Below, piece by piece: positions 41,054 through 49,266 of a stretch of DNA of 64,000 nucleotides. The stretch comes from Mergibacter septicus (GTDB taxonomy: Bacteria; Pseudomonadota; Gammaproteobacteria; Enterobacterales; Pasteurellaceae). The DNA is taken from the NCBI RefSeq assembly GCF_003265225.1, contig NZ_CP022013.1, positions 124,001 through 188,000 of the forward strand, written 5' to 3'. The notes under the pieces were generated by a model that saw only the letters and a list, made by a program, of their open reading frames with translations, did no database searches and was not told the DNA's origin. The stretch's first letter is position 1. Every line of letters starts with the position of its first letter. The translations under genes and the position numbers were made by a program.

Positions 41054-41253
41054 GTCTGTTGTGTGGTGGCATTATAATTATAATCTTCTAACGGTCAACT
41101 CTTTTTTACACCTTTTTGCTTGGTTGCGGCAAAAATAAACATTATTACGGATTTTTCACTGTAAATTAGAGAAAGTCATAGTAGAATAACCGTTTATCAA
41201 AATAATAATGGGCGTTAAATTTTATTGCTATCTTATTAGTTAAAGGCAACATA

Positions 41254-42699
41254 ATGAACAAAATTGAAACTTTATTTCCAATCGATCCAACTATAAAAGT
41301 GCGTACTCGTTTTGCACCAAGTCCAACGGGATATTTACATGTAGGTGGTGCAAGAACAGCACTTTATTCGTGGCTTTATGCTAAACACCATCAAGGTGAG
41401 TTTGTTTTGCGAATTGAAGATACCGATTTAGAACGTTCAACGCAACAAGCTGTTGATGCGATTTTAGAGAGTATGGCGTGGTTAAAATTGGAACATAATC
41501 ACGATGTGTACTATCAAACAAAACGTTTTGATCGTTATAACCAAGTGATAGATCAGATGTTAGGACAGGGATTAGCTTACCGCTGTTATTGTACGAAAGA
41601 ACGTTTAGAAAATTTACGTCAGCAACAAGAAGAAAATAAAGAGAAACCACGTTACGATCGCCATTGTTTGGAAAATCACCAGCACGATCCAAGTCAACCG
41701 CATGTGGTGCGTTTTAAAAATCCAACAGAAGGTTCGGTGGTATTTCATGATGCTATTCGTGGCAAAATTGAAATTAGTAATAGTGAGTTAGATGATTTAA
41801 TTATCCGCCGTACAGATGGTTCACCAACTTATAATTTTTGTGTGGTCATTGATGATTGGGATATGGCAATCACGCATGTTATTCGTGGAGAGGATCATAT
41901 TAATAATACGCCACGTCAAATTAACATCTTAAAAGCATTAAATGCACCAGTCCCTGTGTATGCTCACGTTTCTATGATTCTAGGTGATGATGGTCAGAAA
42001 TTATCAAAACGTCATGGTGCAGTAAATGTGATGCAGTATCGTGATGAAGGTTATTTGCCAGAAGCCTTATTAAATTATTTAGTTCGTTTGGGCTGGGGAC
42101 ATGGGGATCAAGAGATTTTTTCACTTGAAGAAATGATTCAATTGTTTGATCTCAGTTCTGTGAGTCGTTCGGCGAGTACGTTTAATACAGAAAAATTACT
42201 ATGGTTAAATCACCATTATATTCGAGAATTGTCGGTTGATTATATCGCACAACAACTCCAATGGCATATGGAACAGCAACAGATTAATTACCATCAAGGT
42301 CCAAAATTAACTGAAATTGTTACTCTATTAAGAGAACGTTGTAAAACTTTAAAAGAAATGGCACAAGCAAGCAGATATTTCTATCAAGATTTTGATTCTT
42401 ATGAAGAAAATGCTGCGAAAAAACACTTAAAAGAGGCAGCATTAGCACCGTTATCTACTGTATTAGCTAAATTAAGTGCATTATCTGAATGGCAAGCAGA
42501 AGCTATTCATCAAGCAATTGAGCAAACAGCGACTGAATTAGAGATTGGTATGGGTAAAATTGGTATGCCGTTGCGTGTTGCGGTAACGGGTGGTGGACAA
42601 TCCCCATCATTAGATGTAACACTTGCTGCAATTGGACGTGAAAGAAGTTTAGCTCGAATTGAAAAAGCAATTCTTTATCTTAAACAACAAGCAGCATAA
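41254..42699 (+). CDS. gltX: Glutamyl-tRNA synthetase
   Basis: Class I synthetase charging tRNA-Glu, 481 residues. The HIGH-type motif is in [19 protein letters not shown] and the KMSKS-type loop is [16 protein letters not shown] precedes the ATG. Divergent from the tRNA-Val cluster. Confidence 0.97.
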   Translation: MNKIETLFPIDPTIKVRTRFAPSPTGYLHVGGARTALYSWLYAKHHQGEFVLRIEDTDLERSTQQAVDAILESMAWLKLEHNHDVYYQTKRFDRYNQVIDQMLGQGLAYRCYCTKERLENLRQQQEENKEKPRYDRHCLENHQHDPSQPHVVRFKNPTEGSVVFHDAIRGKIEISNSELDDLIIRRTDGSPTYNFCVVIDDWDMAITHVIRGEDHINNTPRQINILKALNAPVPVYAHVSMILGDDGQKLSKRHGAVNVMQYRDEGYLPEALLNYLVRLGWGHGDQEIFSLEEMIQLFDLSSVSRSASTFNTEKLLWLNHHYIRELSVDYIAQQLQWHMEQQQINYHQGPKLTEIVTLLRERCKTLKEMAQASRYFYQDFDSYEENAAKKHLKEAALAPLSTVLAKLSALSEWQAEAIHQAIEQTATELEIGMGKIGMPLRVAVTGGGQSPSLDVTLAAIGRERSLARIEKAILYLKQQAA

Positions 42700-42718
42700 G
42701 TGTTCTAAAATTAAGCAG

Positions 42719-42752
42719 TTAAACTAAAAGCCTTGCTTTTTTTCAGTTTAAT
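42719..42752 (+). terminator. Probable gltX terminator
   Basis: AAACTAAAAGC and GCTTTTTTTCAGTTT pair imperfectly around a short loop with an internal T-run. Confidence 0.5.
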
Positions 42753-42805
42753 ATTGACATCATAAGTGGCGATAATTAATATTACCGCCACTTAAAGCCA
42801 GTCTT

Positions 42806-42882
<77 letters not shown>

Positions 42883-42930
42883 AATTTTTTAATCTTATCA
42901 ATTATTTAGTGTTGATAAGATTTTTTGTAT

Positions 42931-43074
42931 TTAGTGCTGTGCCAATTTTGTGCCAGAAAGTTGAACATTGTTAACGTGACTATGTAAATGCTCAATAGAT
43001 AGGTGTGCATATTTTCGTACAGTATCTGTTTTGCTCCATCCGCCAAGTTCTTGCAGTACATATAAAGGTGTTCC
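42931..43074 (-). pseudogene. C-terminal remnant of tyrosine integrase
   Basis: Forty-seven codons, GTPLYVLQELGGWSKTDTV to GTKLAQH, in a different frame from the fusion ORF that overlaps it. It contains the catalytic Tyr in RKYAHLSIEHL and corresponds to the end of an XerC/phage-type integrase. The segment carrying the HxLR box between it and the upstream half is missing, so integration activity is lost. Confidence 0.85.
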
Positions 43075-44299
43075 CAATGCTATTTCCTGTCTTTGATTCG
43101 TCCGAGTTTACCCAAGCAAGTTTTTTCGGCAAATCAATTTGCGACCACTTTAATTGAGTTATATTCGACATCCTTAACCCAGTTAAAATTGCAAATTGTA
43201 CGATGGTTTTTAAATGCTCTGGCAGTTCCTGCATTAACCTCATTTCTTCGATTTCCGTCAGCCAGCGAATGCGTCTCTTAGGTTCAGGCAAGAGTTTTAT
43301 TGCAGGGCATTTATCTAGCCAATCCCATTCGACCGCAGCTCTAAGTATCACTCTAATCTGTTGCAAAATCGCATTAATAGTTCTATTTTTAACCCCCTCT
43401 TTTCTTGAGAGAGATGATTTGACGTGACATAAATTCTCCTTATGTCCCATCTCTTGTTCGGGGCGATTTTGACTATTTTTTACAAAAAATTCAAGCTCTT
43501 TAGGATCAAACTTCCAATACTTACCAATTTTATAAGCAGGTATTTCTTTCTTACCAGCTCTTTCCCTCACTGTTGTTGGATGCATATTAAGGGTTTTGAT
43601 AAAATGTTCCGCTTTTTTTCTGGGTAACTGTTCAATGCTTTGAACACCATAGTATGCAAACGCTTTTTGGATATCGGTATTTGTTAGTTCAATGAGCTTA
43701 TAAAGATTTTCGATTTGCTCTGTTGTGGCTAATTCTGTTACTTGAACTTCAATCACATTTGGCTTTGGCGTAACATTAATTGGTTGGCTATTCTCGGTAA
43801 TACGCTCTGCTTCATCTTGATCGTAAATACCTGTGAAACCAAATGCTAGCCTTGCACATTGGATCATTGCCTTGTGGCGTAGCATTCGTTTTGGGTGAGA
43901 TTTCCAAGCTGGTGAGTTATCCCTAAAACATTCCGTCATATATTCTGTCACTTGAATAGCTCGTGAGCGGTCTTTGCGATAAATTTTACAAGTGCATTTT
44001 TCATCATCAAGATCAAACTCAATGCCATCAAACTGTGGATTTTCGTTTAAGATACGAGACCAGCCGTCCACGCCGACAATTGGCACAATGCCGTTGTTGC
44101 GATCTGGGAAAGCGTAAATCTCTTTCGTCCATGGGTTGAGTGAATACTGATTTGCTACAATCAGTAAGGCGGTCATTTGGCTATCGGTTACATTACCTTT
44201 AAAGGCGGTTTGTTTTAAGGTTTCAATAAGATTTGAGCCGTCGCTAATTTCAAAGCGATTAGCGAGTTTTTGGGTTAAGGTTTGAAGTGCTGTTGTCAT
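42992..44299 (-). pseudogene. In-frame fusion: Bet recombinase, HTH segment and integrase core
   Basis: 435 codons. Residues 1 to about 238 are an essentially complete Bet/RecT-family single-strand annealing protein (QTAFKGNVTDSQMTALLIVA, KSHPKRMLRHKAMIQCARLA), close to lambda Bet. At residue 239 it continues as MHPTTVRERAGKKEIPAYKI, an excisionase/MerR-like HTH. From about 305 it is a tyrosine integrase core (LLPEPKRRIRWLTEIEEMRL, TGLRMSNITQLKWSQIDL). After SKTGNSIG the frame leaves integrase. Probably made by deletions; the Bet part may still work. AAGGAAAATAAA precedes the ATG. Confidence 0.8.
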
Positions 44300-44454
44300 T
44301 TTATTTTCCTTTGTTTGCGATTAAATCTGTTGTTGTTCTGCAATAATTCCTGTCACAGTCTGGACTTAAATCTAATTCGTAAGCACACCGCAACAAGCTG
44401 ATAATCATTAAAATTCTGAACATAATTTCATCTTTTTGCTGAATTTAAGGTAAG

Positions 44455-44497
44455 AAAAACCGCCACACGGTTCTCGGGGAAGTGCGGTCGGTTTTTG
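44455..44497 (-). terminator. Terminator of the antirepressor, containing an uptake core
   Basis: Arms AACCGACCGCAC and GTGTGGCGGTT pair with minor defects; on the minus strand a T5 run follows. The plus strand of the arm includes AAGTGCGGT (44480-44488), the Haemophilus-type DNA uptake core, which often sits in terminators. Confidence 0.75.
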
Positions 44498-44505
44498 TTA
44501 GAATT

Positions 44506-45153
44506 TTAAACGTCGATTTTTACGGCTTTTGGATCGAATTGGCATAGGTGCTTTAATACACGCCAGTTGGTCATTGGGTCAGCTTCAAATTTTTGAGTAA
44601 TGCGGTTTAGTGTTTGGTTTGTGGCACGTAGTACACTGAGATAGTCATAAGCTTGTCCGTAGATTTGCCCTGCCATATCTGACCTTAACATTTTAAAGAT
44701 TTTGTGAATATGTTGGGATATTCCCACGCCACGTTTGAAAGCAAACCACAGCCAAGCCATTTGTTGGAGTTCGTACTCGGTGAATTCAAAAGTATATTTT
44801 TTCTCTGGTTCGGGTAGGGCGAGTTGTTTTGGTTGTTGTAAGGCTTTGCGTTCGCACTCGATGAAGTATTTGCGAACTTGTCGCCCTTTTTCGTTGCGTT
44901 CGACCATTGCAAGTTCTTTGCCCATATCAAGGGTGATGTGATATTCCTTGCGAGGTCTGCCGTTAGTGCGTTGGGTGACGATGATGTAGTCTTCGTCTTG
45001 AACAAAGCCGTAGTCGGTTATGCGATCTTTGATCCAGTCGCCATATTGTCGTTTACTTCCTACAAATGCGTGTAGTTCACGAGCATTACAGAGTTGTACT
45101 GTTTGATTTGCAATTAAACCGTTGAAGACTGGAATTAAATTTGAATTTGTCTT
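44506..45153 (-). pseudogene. AntA/AntB-type antirepressor with lost ATG
   Basis: Phage antirepressor: N-terminal AntA/AntB domain (CNARELHAFVGSKRQYGDWI, YIIVTQRTNGRPRKEYHITL) and a C-terminal helical domain ending DPKAVKID. The frame is intact for 215 codons back to AAG at 45151-45153, where relatives have ATG (M/K-TNSNLIPVFNG); no ATG, GTG or TTG lies between it and the upstream TAA. Translation could only begin at a rare start or at the ATG at 44925, which would drop the DNA-binding half. The C-terminal ~105 residues are repeated at 53404-53730. Confidence 0.8.
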
Positions 45154-45210
45154 ACCGCTCTTTGAGGATTACGGCGTCCTTTCGGACTTCCACCTAGCTC
45201 ATCATTGGGC

Positions 45211-45232
45211 TTTTTGATAAATTTGTCAAAAA
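45211..45232. promoter_or_regulatory. 22-bp imperfect palindrome upstream of antirepressor
   Basis: TTTTTGATAAA and TTTGTCAAAAA form an 11+11 dyad with one mismatch. It is probably an operator for a dimeric repressor. It does not resemble the TTTAGT-type operators near cI. Confidence 0.5.
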
Positions 45233-45245
45233 GGTTGATTTAGGC

Positions 45246-45267
45246 TTTTCGTAAAATTTTACGAAAA
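45246..45267. promoter_or_regulatory. 22-bp perfect palindrome upstream of antirepressor
   Basis: TTTTCGTAAAA followed directly by TTTTACGAAAA: a perfect dyad without a spacer, 14 bp from the imperfect palindrome. It is likely an operator or a leader hairpin in the antirepressor transcript. Confidence 0.55.
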
Positions 45268-45290
45268 CTTGATTTGCTGGGTTTCGGCTA

Positions 45291-45393
45291 TAAAAAAGCC
45301 ACCATTTAGGCAGCCACTTATTTACCGCCTCAAAGATATTCAGGAGACCAATCCCGACTTTCGTTTGAAAGTAAAGGTATCCTAATCCGTGTT
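45291..45393 (-). ncRNA. C4-like antisense RNA region upstream of the antirepressor
   Basis: On the minus strand this leader begins CACGGATTAGG, contains a hairpin ACTTTC-AAAC-GAAAGT and CGGGATTGGTCTCC, then GGCGGTAAATAAGTGGC, and ends GGTGGCTTTTTTATAG. Position (same strand, about 140 bp ahead of an AntA/AntB gene) and sequence resemble the C4 antisense RNA of phages P1/P7 as I remember it; I could not run a covariance search. The leader has TAATCC, complementary to GGATTA of the candidate, just ahead of the antirepressor. Confidence 0.5.
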
Positions 45394-45442
45394 AGCGGTT
45401 TTTGTCAAATAAAAAAGCCTGTTGTGTGAACAGCTTTGAATT

Positions 45443-46633
45443 TTATGCATCTTCTTTTTTATTTTTTATAGGACATAATTTTTCAAGTACTGTTTCAAAT
45501 GGAGAGTTTTTTACATTTTTATCAAATAAACGAACAGGATCGTCCCCCATATTTTTAATAGATAATTCCAATAAGAGTTTTTTCAAATCTCTATCTTCTG
45601 TTTCGTCAACTTTGCGTTGATACCCTTCAAATGCAGTAGCAACTGCAGCTTTATATGCATATTCTTCCTGCACTCTAACTAAGTGATTGTTGCGTTGGGC
45701 ATTCGTCCAAACTAACCAGATAAGAGGTAAAGACAATGGTAGGCGAGATAGAAACCTTATGTAGTCAAAAGTATTAGAAAATTCGAAATATAAAAGAGCG
45801 CTAATACCAGAAAATAAAAGGATTAGGCCTAGGTTTCTCCAAAAGGCAGACCAATAGATTGGTTTATATAGCTCTTTTTTTCTATCTAGGAAAGCTTTCG
45901 CCATACTCGCCATATTGGCTAGCCCTAAAATATCTTTTATTTTTTCTTTTTCAGTCTCTAATTCTTCCCGTAACTCTTCTAATTCATTTGAGTTATTAGT
46001 TTTTATCTCTCTTATTTCACTTTTTAATTTTTCAATTTCTTGCTCTTTTTTTGTTATGGATAATATGAGTTCATCATATTTTGTTTTTTGTTCTGTGTAA
46101 TTATTTTTTGCTGTTTTATATTCAGCCTCCATTGTAGTAATGGAGTTGCCTAAAGTTGTTGCATTTTTATGTATGGTTTCAATGGCACTAGAATTTGTTT
46201 GAGCCTGACCTAGAGCAGTTTGAAGAGATGTTAATTTATTAGAAAACTCAGTATTTTTTTTATTAAATGCTTCATCATATTCTTCGATTTTTTCGTTAAA
46301 TGAATCAGTTAGATTTTGTTCTAACTTTTTAAATAATGGGGTTTTTGATACGAATGAGTGATATAAGGTTTCACATGAAGAATATAAGTCCACAAAATCA
46401 CCGAAACACTTTTCTAAATTGATATTACCATCATTAGAATCAATTTTATTTTTTATTCTCTTTAGTAGGGGAGCTATTTTTTTATTTTCATAGGTTCTAC
46501 ATAGTAATGACTCAAAGTCGGATAAATGCTCTAGTTGAGATATTGTGTGATTAAGTAGTATGGATAAATATTCATCAGTTTTGATTTCATCTACAATTAC
46601 TTTTAGGTCCTTTGCAAGTTCAACAGCACTCAT
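45443..46633 (-). CDS. Prophage accessory protein: long coiled coil plus two TM helices
   Basis: 396 residues from the ATG at 46633 (GAGG 7 nt upstream). Residues about 1-110 are helical; about 110-245 are a long coiled coil (ELILSITKKEQEIEKLKSEI, ELEELREELETEKEKIKD); two TM helices lie at about 265-310 (LGLILLFSGISALLYF, LSLPLIWLVWT); the C-terminal cytosolic tail has AYKAAVATAFEGYQR and LSIKNMGDDPVRLF. I cannot name the family. The layout suggests a membrane-anchored sensor, and its site in a prophage accessory block suggests superinfection exclusion or defence; this is inference. Confidence 0.75.
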   Translation of the reverse strand: MSAVELAKDLKVIVDEIKTDEYLSILLNHTISQLEHLSDFESLLCRTYENKKIAPLLKRIKNKIDSNDGNINLEKCFGDFVDLYSSCETLYHSFVSKTPLFKKLEQNLTDSFNEKIEEYDEAFNKKNTEFSNKLTSLQTALGQAQTNSSAIETIHKNATTLGNSITTMEAEYKTAKNNYTEQKTKYDELILSITKKEQEIEKLKSEIREIKTNNSNELEELREELETEKEKIKDILGLANMASMAKAFLDRKKELYKPIYWSAFWRNLGLILLFSGISALLYFEFSNTFDYIRFLSRLPLSLPLIWLVWTNAQRNNHLVRVQEEYAYKAAVATAFEGYQRKVDETEDRDLKKLLLELSIKNMGDDPVRLFDKNVKNSPFETVLEKLCPIKNKKEDA

Positions 46634-46675
46634 TACTTTCACCTCTAATTAAAATTAGAGCGATATTTTATCAAT

Positions 46676-46909
46676 TTACTTTCTGAAGTTCTCCTGTTTT
46701 TTTATCCATATTACAATAGCTCCAGCTCTCCATTTGGCACTAAGACAGTTATCCTCCTTGATTACAGGAATTGGGAAATCAGGTGCTGAGGCTATTTTTG
46801 TGATAAAATCAGAGAGTGGTATTTGCATAAATTTGCTTATATCGTGTCCATTCCAAAGCTCATTAGATTCTTCATTAATATAAGCAAATCGAATATTTTG
46901 GTTCTGCAC
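46676..46909 (-). CDS. AlpA/excisionase-like small DNA-binding protein
   Basis: 77 residues from a GTG at 46909. The C-terminal half has the AlpA-type pattern: HDISKFMQIPLSDFITKIA, then APDFPIPV, then SAKWRAGAIVIWIKKQE. No good ribosome binding site. A 14-codon ORF (MEKLIINKLTKIEE...) ends just upstream in another frame, so the gene could be a frameshifted longer one. It may act as excisionase or activator; it lies in the leftward operon. Confidence 0.55.
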   Translation of the reverse strand: MQNQNIRFAYINEESNELWNGHDISKFMQIPLSDFITKIASAPDFPIPVIKEDNCLSAKWRAGAIVIWIKKQENFRK

Positions 46910-46981
46910 AATGATTGATCAAATTTCTTCGATTTTAGTTAGTTTGTTGATTATTAGTTTTTCCATTTACGTTACCCTTAT

Positions 46982-47007
46982 AAAAAAGCCCACCTATTAC
47001 AGTGGGC
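46982..47007 (-). terminator. Strong terminator ending the leftward leader
   Basis: GCCCAC / GTGGGC with an 8-base loop, followed by TTTTTT on the minus strand. It lies between the operator/leader region and the AlpA-like gene, so genes beyond it need readthrough or antitermination. Confidence 0.85.
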
Positions 47008-47365
47008 AACCTTAGGAGTATGTCTGCACGGGGTTTAACGCCTTCCGTGTGGGCGTAATGAGTTTCTCCTATTTCTCATTCAGAATCGCACTCAAAGCTG
47101 ATAAAAAAGGTTATAGACTGAAAAAAACATTTGCTAAGAATGCAGTTTTGAATGATGACTGTGATTATTTATGCTTGCCACAGTCAGCAAGTTAACTTCA
47201 GTTACTCACTTGTGTCTCAATGTACACGACCAGTTTTCGCCTAAACATACTGCTAGTTCACGTCTGATCCCATTATTTTGGGCGTGATCTGTTGTAGCGA
47301 CGGGTCTATATGGTCTTCCGTACTTTTACTAACTACTCACCATTGGTAGCAGTATGTTTTATTCA

Positions 47366-47396
47366 AATTGTTAAAGAGCGTTGAGATGTGTATCTC
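47366..47396 (-). promoter_or_regulatory. boxB/boxA-like antitermination site
   Basis: On the minus strand GAGAT-ACAC-ATCTC (hairpin) is followed 2 nt later by CGCTCTTTAACAATTTG, which contains the CTCTTTAACAA boxA of ribosomal RNA leaders. The hairpin-then-boxA order is that of rrn operons rather than lambda nut. A strong terminator lies about 360 nt downstream. Confidence 0.55.
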
Positions 47397-47412
47397 GTTT
47401 TGATGGATATAA

Positions 47413-47487
47413 TTTAGTAAATACTAAATATTTAGTAAATGGCTTGTTTAGTTTTATTTAGTAAAAATCTTTATTTATTTAGTAAAT
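47413..47487. promoter_or_regulatory. Operator cluster (left), five TTTAGT sites
   Basis: TTTAGTAAATACTAAA (47413-47428) is a 16-bp dyad differing by one base from TTTAGTCAATACTAAA (51041-51056) between cI and cro. Further TTTAGT copies begin at 47431, 47447, 47457 and 47478. It is the likely counterpart of lambda oL, bound by CI and Cro and controlling the leftward leader. Confidence 0.7.
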
Positions 47488-47811
47488 AACTGTTTTTTAA
47501 AAGGTATTTAATTTTAGGGGAGGTGTTTAATTGATTATTTTTTATTCATTCAAGGGTGGCAATGCGTTATATTTCTGAAAGTTAATAGGAGATGAATAGA
47601 TAAAGCAGATATAGCTATTACAGTTAACAAAATAGCTGTATTCAAGATAATGTTTTAGGTTATTTGTTGTGGTTTCAATAAGTTAGTGTTAGAAATTCAG
47701 TTTTTATTAGATGAGAATTCAAGATAATTAGTGTTGTTTGATGCCATTTTCGTGGTTTCATGAAAATGATTAGGGGATTTTAGGTAAAAGAAAACCACCT
47801 CTATGGGTGGT

Positions 47812-48186
47812 TTAATTGATATAACAATATGATTGTGGTGGCGTCCCTGATGGCAATATTTCTGATATTTTTAATGGCTCGTCATATAGATGAAACGAAT
47901 CAATCTCAAATGCGTGAGCCAAGGTTCTTGACGAAAAATACTCATCAAAAAATTTTTTACTAATTCCCGAAAAATCTTTTGTTTTTTCCCACAATGATTC
48001 AGGTTCATGTGTGTAAGTTGCTTTTACTTTAAATTCCCCGATTACCTTTCCGACTGGCATTGTGGAATAAACTACAACTGTAGTTATACCTTTCTTCTTC
48101 GGTAAAGACTTTCTAAACTCAAATTTTTTTTCACCAGAGATTATTTTCTCCACAAACTCAGGTTTAATTGACAATAAAACTTTCAT
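47812..48186 (-). CDS. ASCH-domain protein
   Basis: 124 residues, a single ASCH (PUA-like, RNA-binding) domain: MKVLLSIKPEFVEKIISGEK, FEFRKSLPKKK, VVVYSTMPVGKVIGEF, ending PPQSYCYIN. Its start overlaps the end of the GNAT gene by 23 bp, so the two are translated together. ASCH proteins act on or sense modified nucleosides or RNA; the role of this one is unknown. Confidence 0.85.
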   Translation of the reverse strand: MKVLLSIKPEFVEKIISGEKKFEFRKSLPKKKGITTVVVYSTMPVGKVIGEFKVKATYTHEPESLWEKTKDFSGISKKFFDEYFSSRTLAHAFEIDSFHLYDEPLKISEILPSGTPPQSYCYIN

Positions 48187-49207
48187 TAGCTTGAGATAAC
48201 CTTAATATAGATTGAAATACATTATCAGAGATTGGCTCTAACACTATTCTAGTGTGATCTCCGATTAAGTTATTGTCAAGGAGTTCGCGTCTATTTATTC
48301 TTTTTGGCAAAGCCATATTATAAGTAAATCGAATAACGTAAGGGTATCGTCTTTCTCGATAAAATGAGGATAATTCTGATGAGGTGAAAACACTAAATTT
48401 GGTGCAATATTGCAAATATTCATCTTCGGATAGGAACTCAGAGGTATGTTTTACCTCTTCAACGAGACATATAGAAGATACGACCGCTCGGTGGTATGCT
48501 GGTCCATTACCGTCTCCAGTTCGATATATAACAAGAATATCCCCTCTTCTTAATATATTGGCATTGTAAGCCGCGGAGATATAGATTTTATGAATGCTAT
48601 TGGAATGAGACACATCTTGAACTATGTCCGGTGATTCATTAAATAATCTAGATTCAGGAAATAGCCTTGTGTGATATGAAGGATGGATCGCCAACAAGAA
48701 TTTATTTGTTGTAGAAGGAATATAAGGGTAATCAAGTAGGATATCTCCAACCGTAAGACGCATATTTCTTGCATAAACATATTCTACACCATTAGATGTT
48801 TGCTTTTGACCTGCTTCAGAAAACCTATATTTCGTAAATAAATTAATCAGGTAAGTATGTTTTTTAAAGACGGTTAAATAAACTAGTTCTACACGATTTG
48901 CAATGGCTATATCAAGAATCTTTTTGATAAAACGCTGACCTCTTAATGTGCCTTTAGGGTTAAATTTAAATGTCCCCACTTTTAAAATATGTTTGTTATA
49001 GATTGGCGGAACAATATCTGTTACTTCATTCTCAAATTTGAGATATAAAAAACCATCTATACCATCTTGCCCGTATAGAACATAAGCATAATCATTATTC
49101 TTTCGGTGAAACCAAGCAGAAAACTCTTCGTAATCTGATTTTAGACTGTCAAAGAAAAGGTCATCTAAATTAATATTTTCAAATTTAGTATAAATCAAAT
49201 TTTCCAT
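48164..49207 (-). CDS. GNAT acetyltransferase fused to a PUA/EVE-like domain
   Basis: 347 residues. The N-terminal ~150 are a GNAT fold: AYVLYGQDGIDGFLYLK, then LKVGTFKFNPKGTLRGQRFI as the acetyl-CoA-binding strand-loop, then LVYLTVFKKHTYLINLFTKY. The C-terminal half has FLLAIHPSYHTRLFPES and LRRGDILVIYRTGDGNGPAY, a PUA/EVE-like reader. CAGGAG precedes the ATG. Together with the ASCH gene it forms a two-gene module downstream of the BstA-like gene. The substrate is unknown; RNA or protein acetylation coupled to modified-base recognition is a guess. Confidence 0.8.
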   Translation of the reverse strand: MENLIYTKFENINLDDLFFDSLKSDYEEFSAWFHRKNNDYAYVLYGQDGIDGFLYLKFENEVTDIVPPIYNKHILKVGTFKFNPKGTLRGQRFIKKILDIAIANRVELVYLTVFKKHTYLINLFTKYRFSEAGQKQTSNGVEYVYARNMRLTVGDILLDYPYIPSTTNKFLLAIHPSYHTRLFPESRLFNESPDIVQDVSHSNSIHKIYISAAYNANILRRGDILVIYRTGDGNGPAYHRAVVSSICLVEEVKHTSEFLSEDEYLQYCTKFSVFTSSELSSFYRERRYPYVIRFTYNMALPKRINRRELLDNNLIGDHTRIVLEPISDNVFQSILRLSQANESFIVN

Positions 49208-49266
49208 AAGGACTCCTGTTTTAGAACAATAATATCTACATCGTCGCCTATATTTAAAGGATTTTT

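Larger units (their letters stand above)
46982..47400 (-). ncRNA. Structured leader transcript of the prophage left operon
   Basis: The 902-bp gap 46910-47811 has no protein gene. On the minus strand, from the operator cluster near 47490 to the terminator at 46982, lie in order a 5-bp hairpin (47383-47396), a boxA-like element (47366-47380), and a perfect 12-bp stem AACATACTGCTA / TAGCAGTATGTT (47347-47358 with 47244-47255) closing a 91-nt domain. Further small inverted repeats sit at about 47020-47090. It looks like a regulatory or stand-alone RNA of about 400-500 nt. Confidence 0.5.

Noticed and set aside
46919-46966. A 15-codon ORF (MEKLIINKLTKIEE...) after the leader terminator.
   Set aside because: Too short to support alone; mentioned as a possible frameshifted start of the AlpA-like gene.
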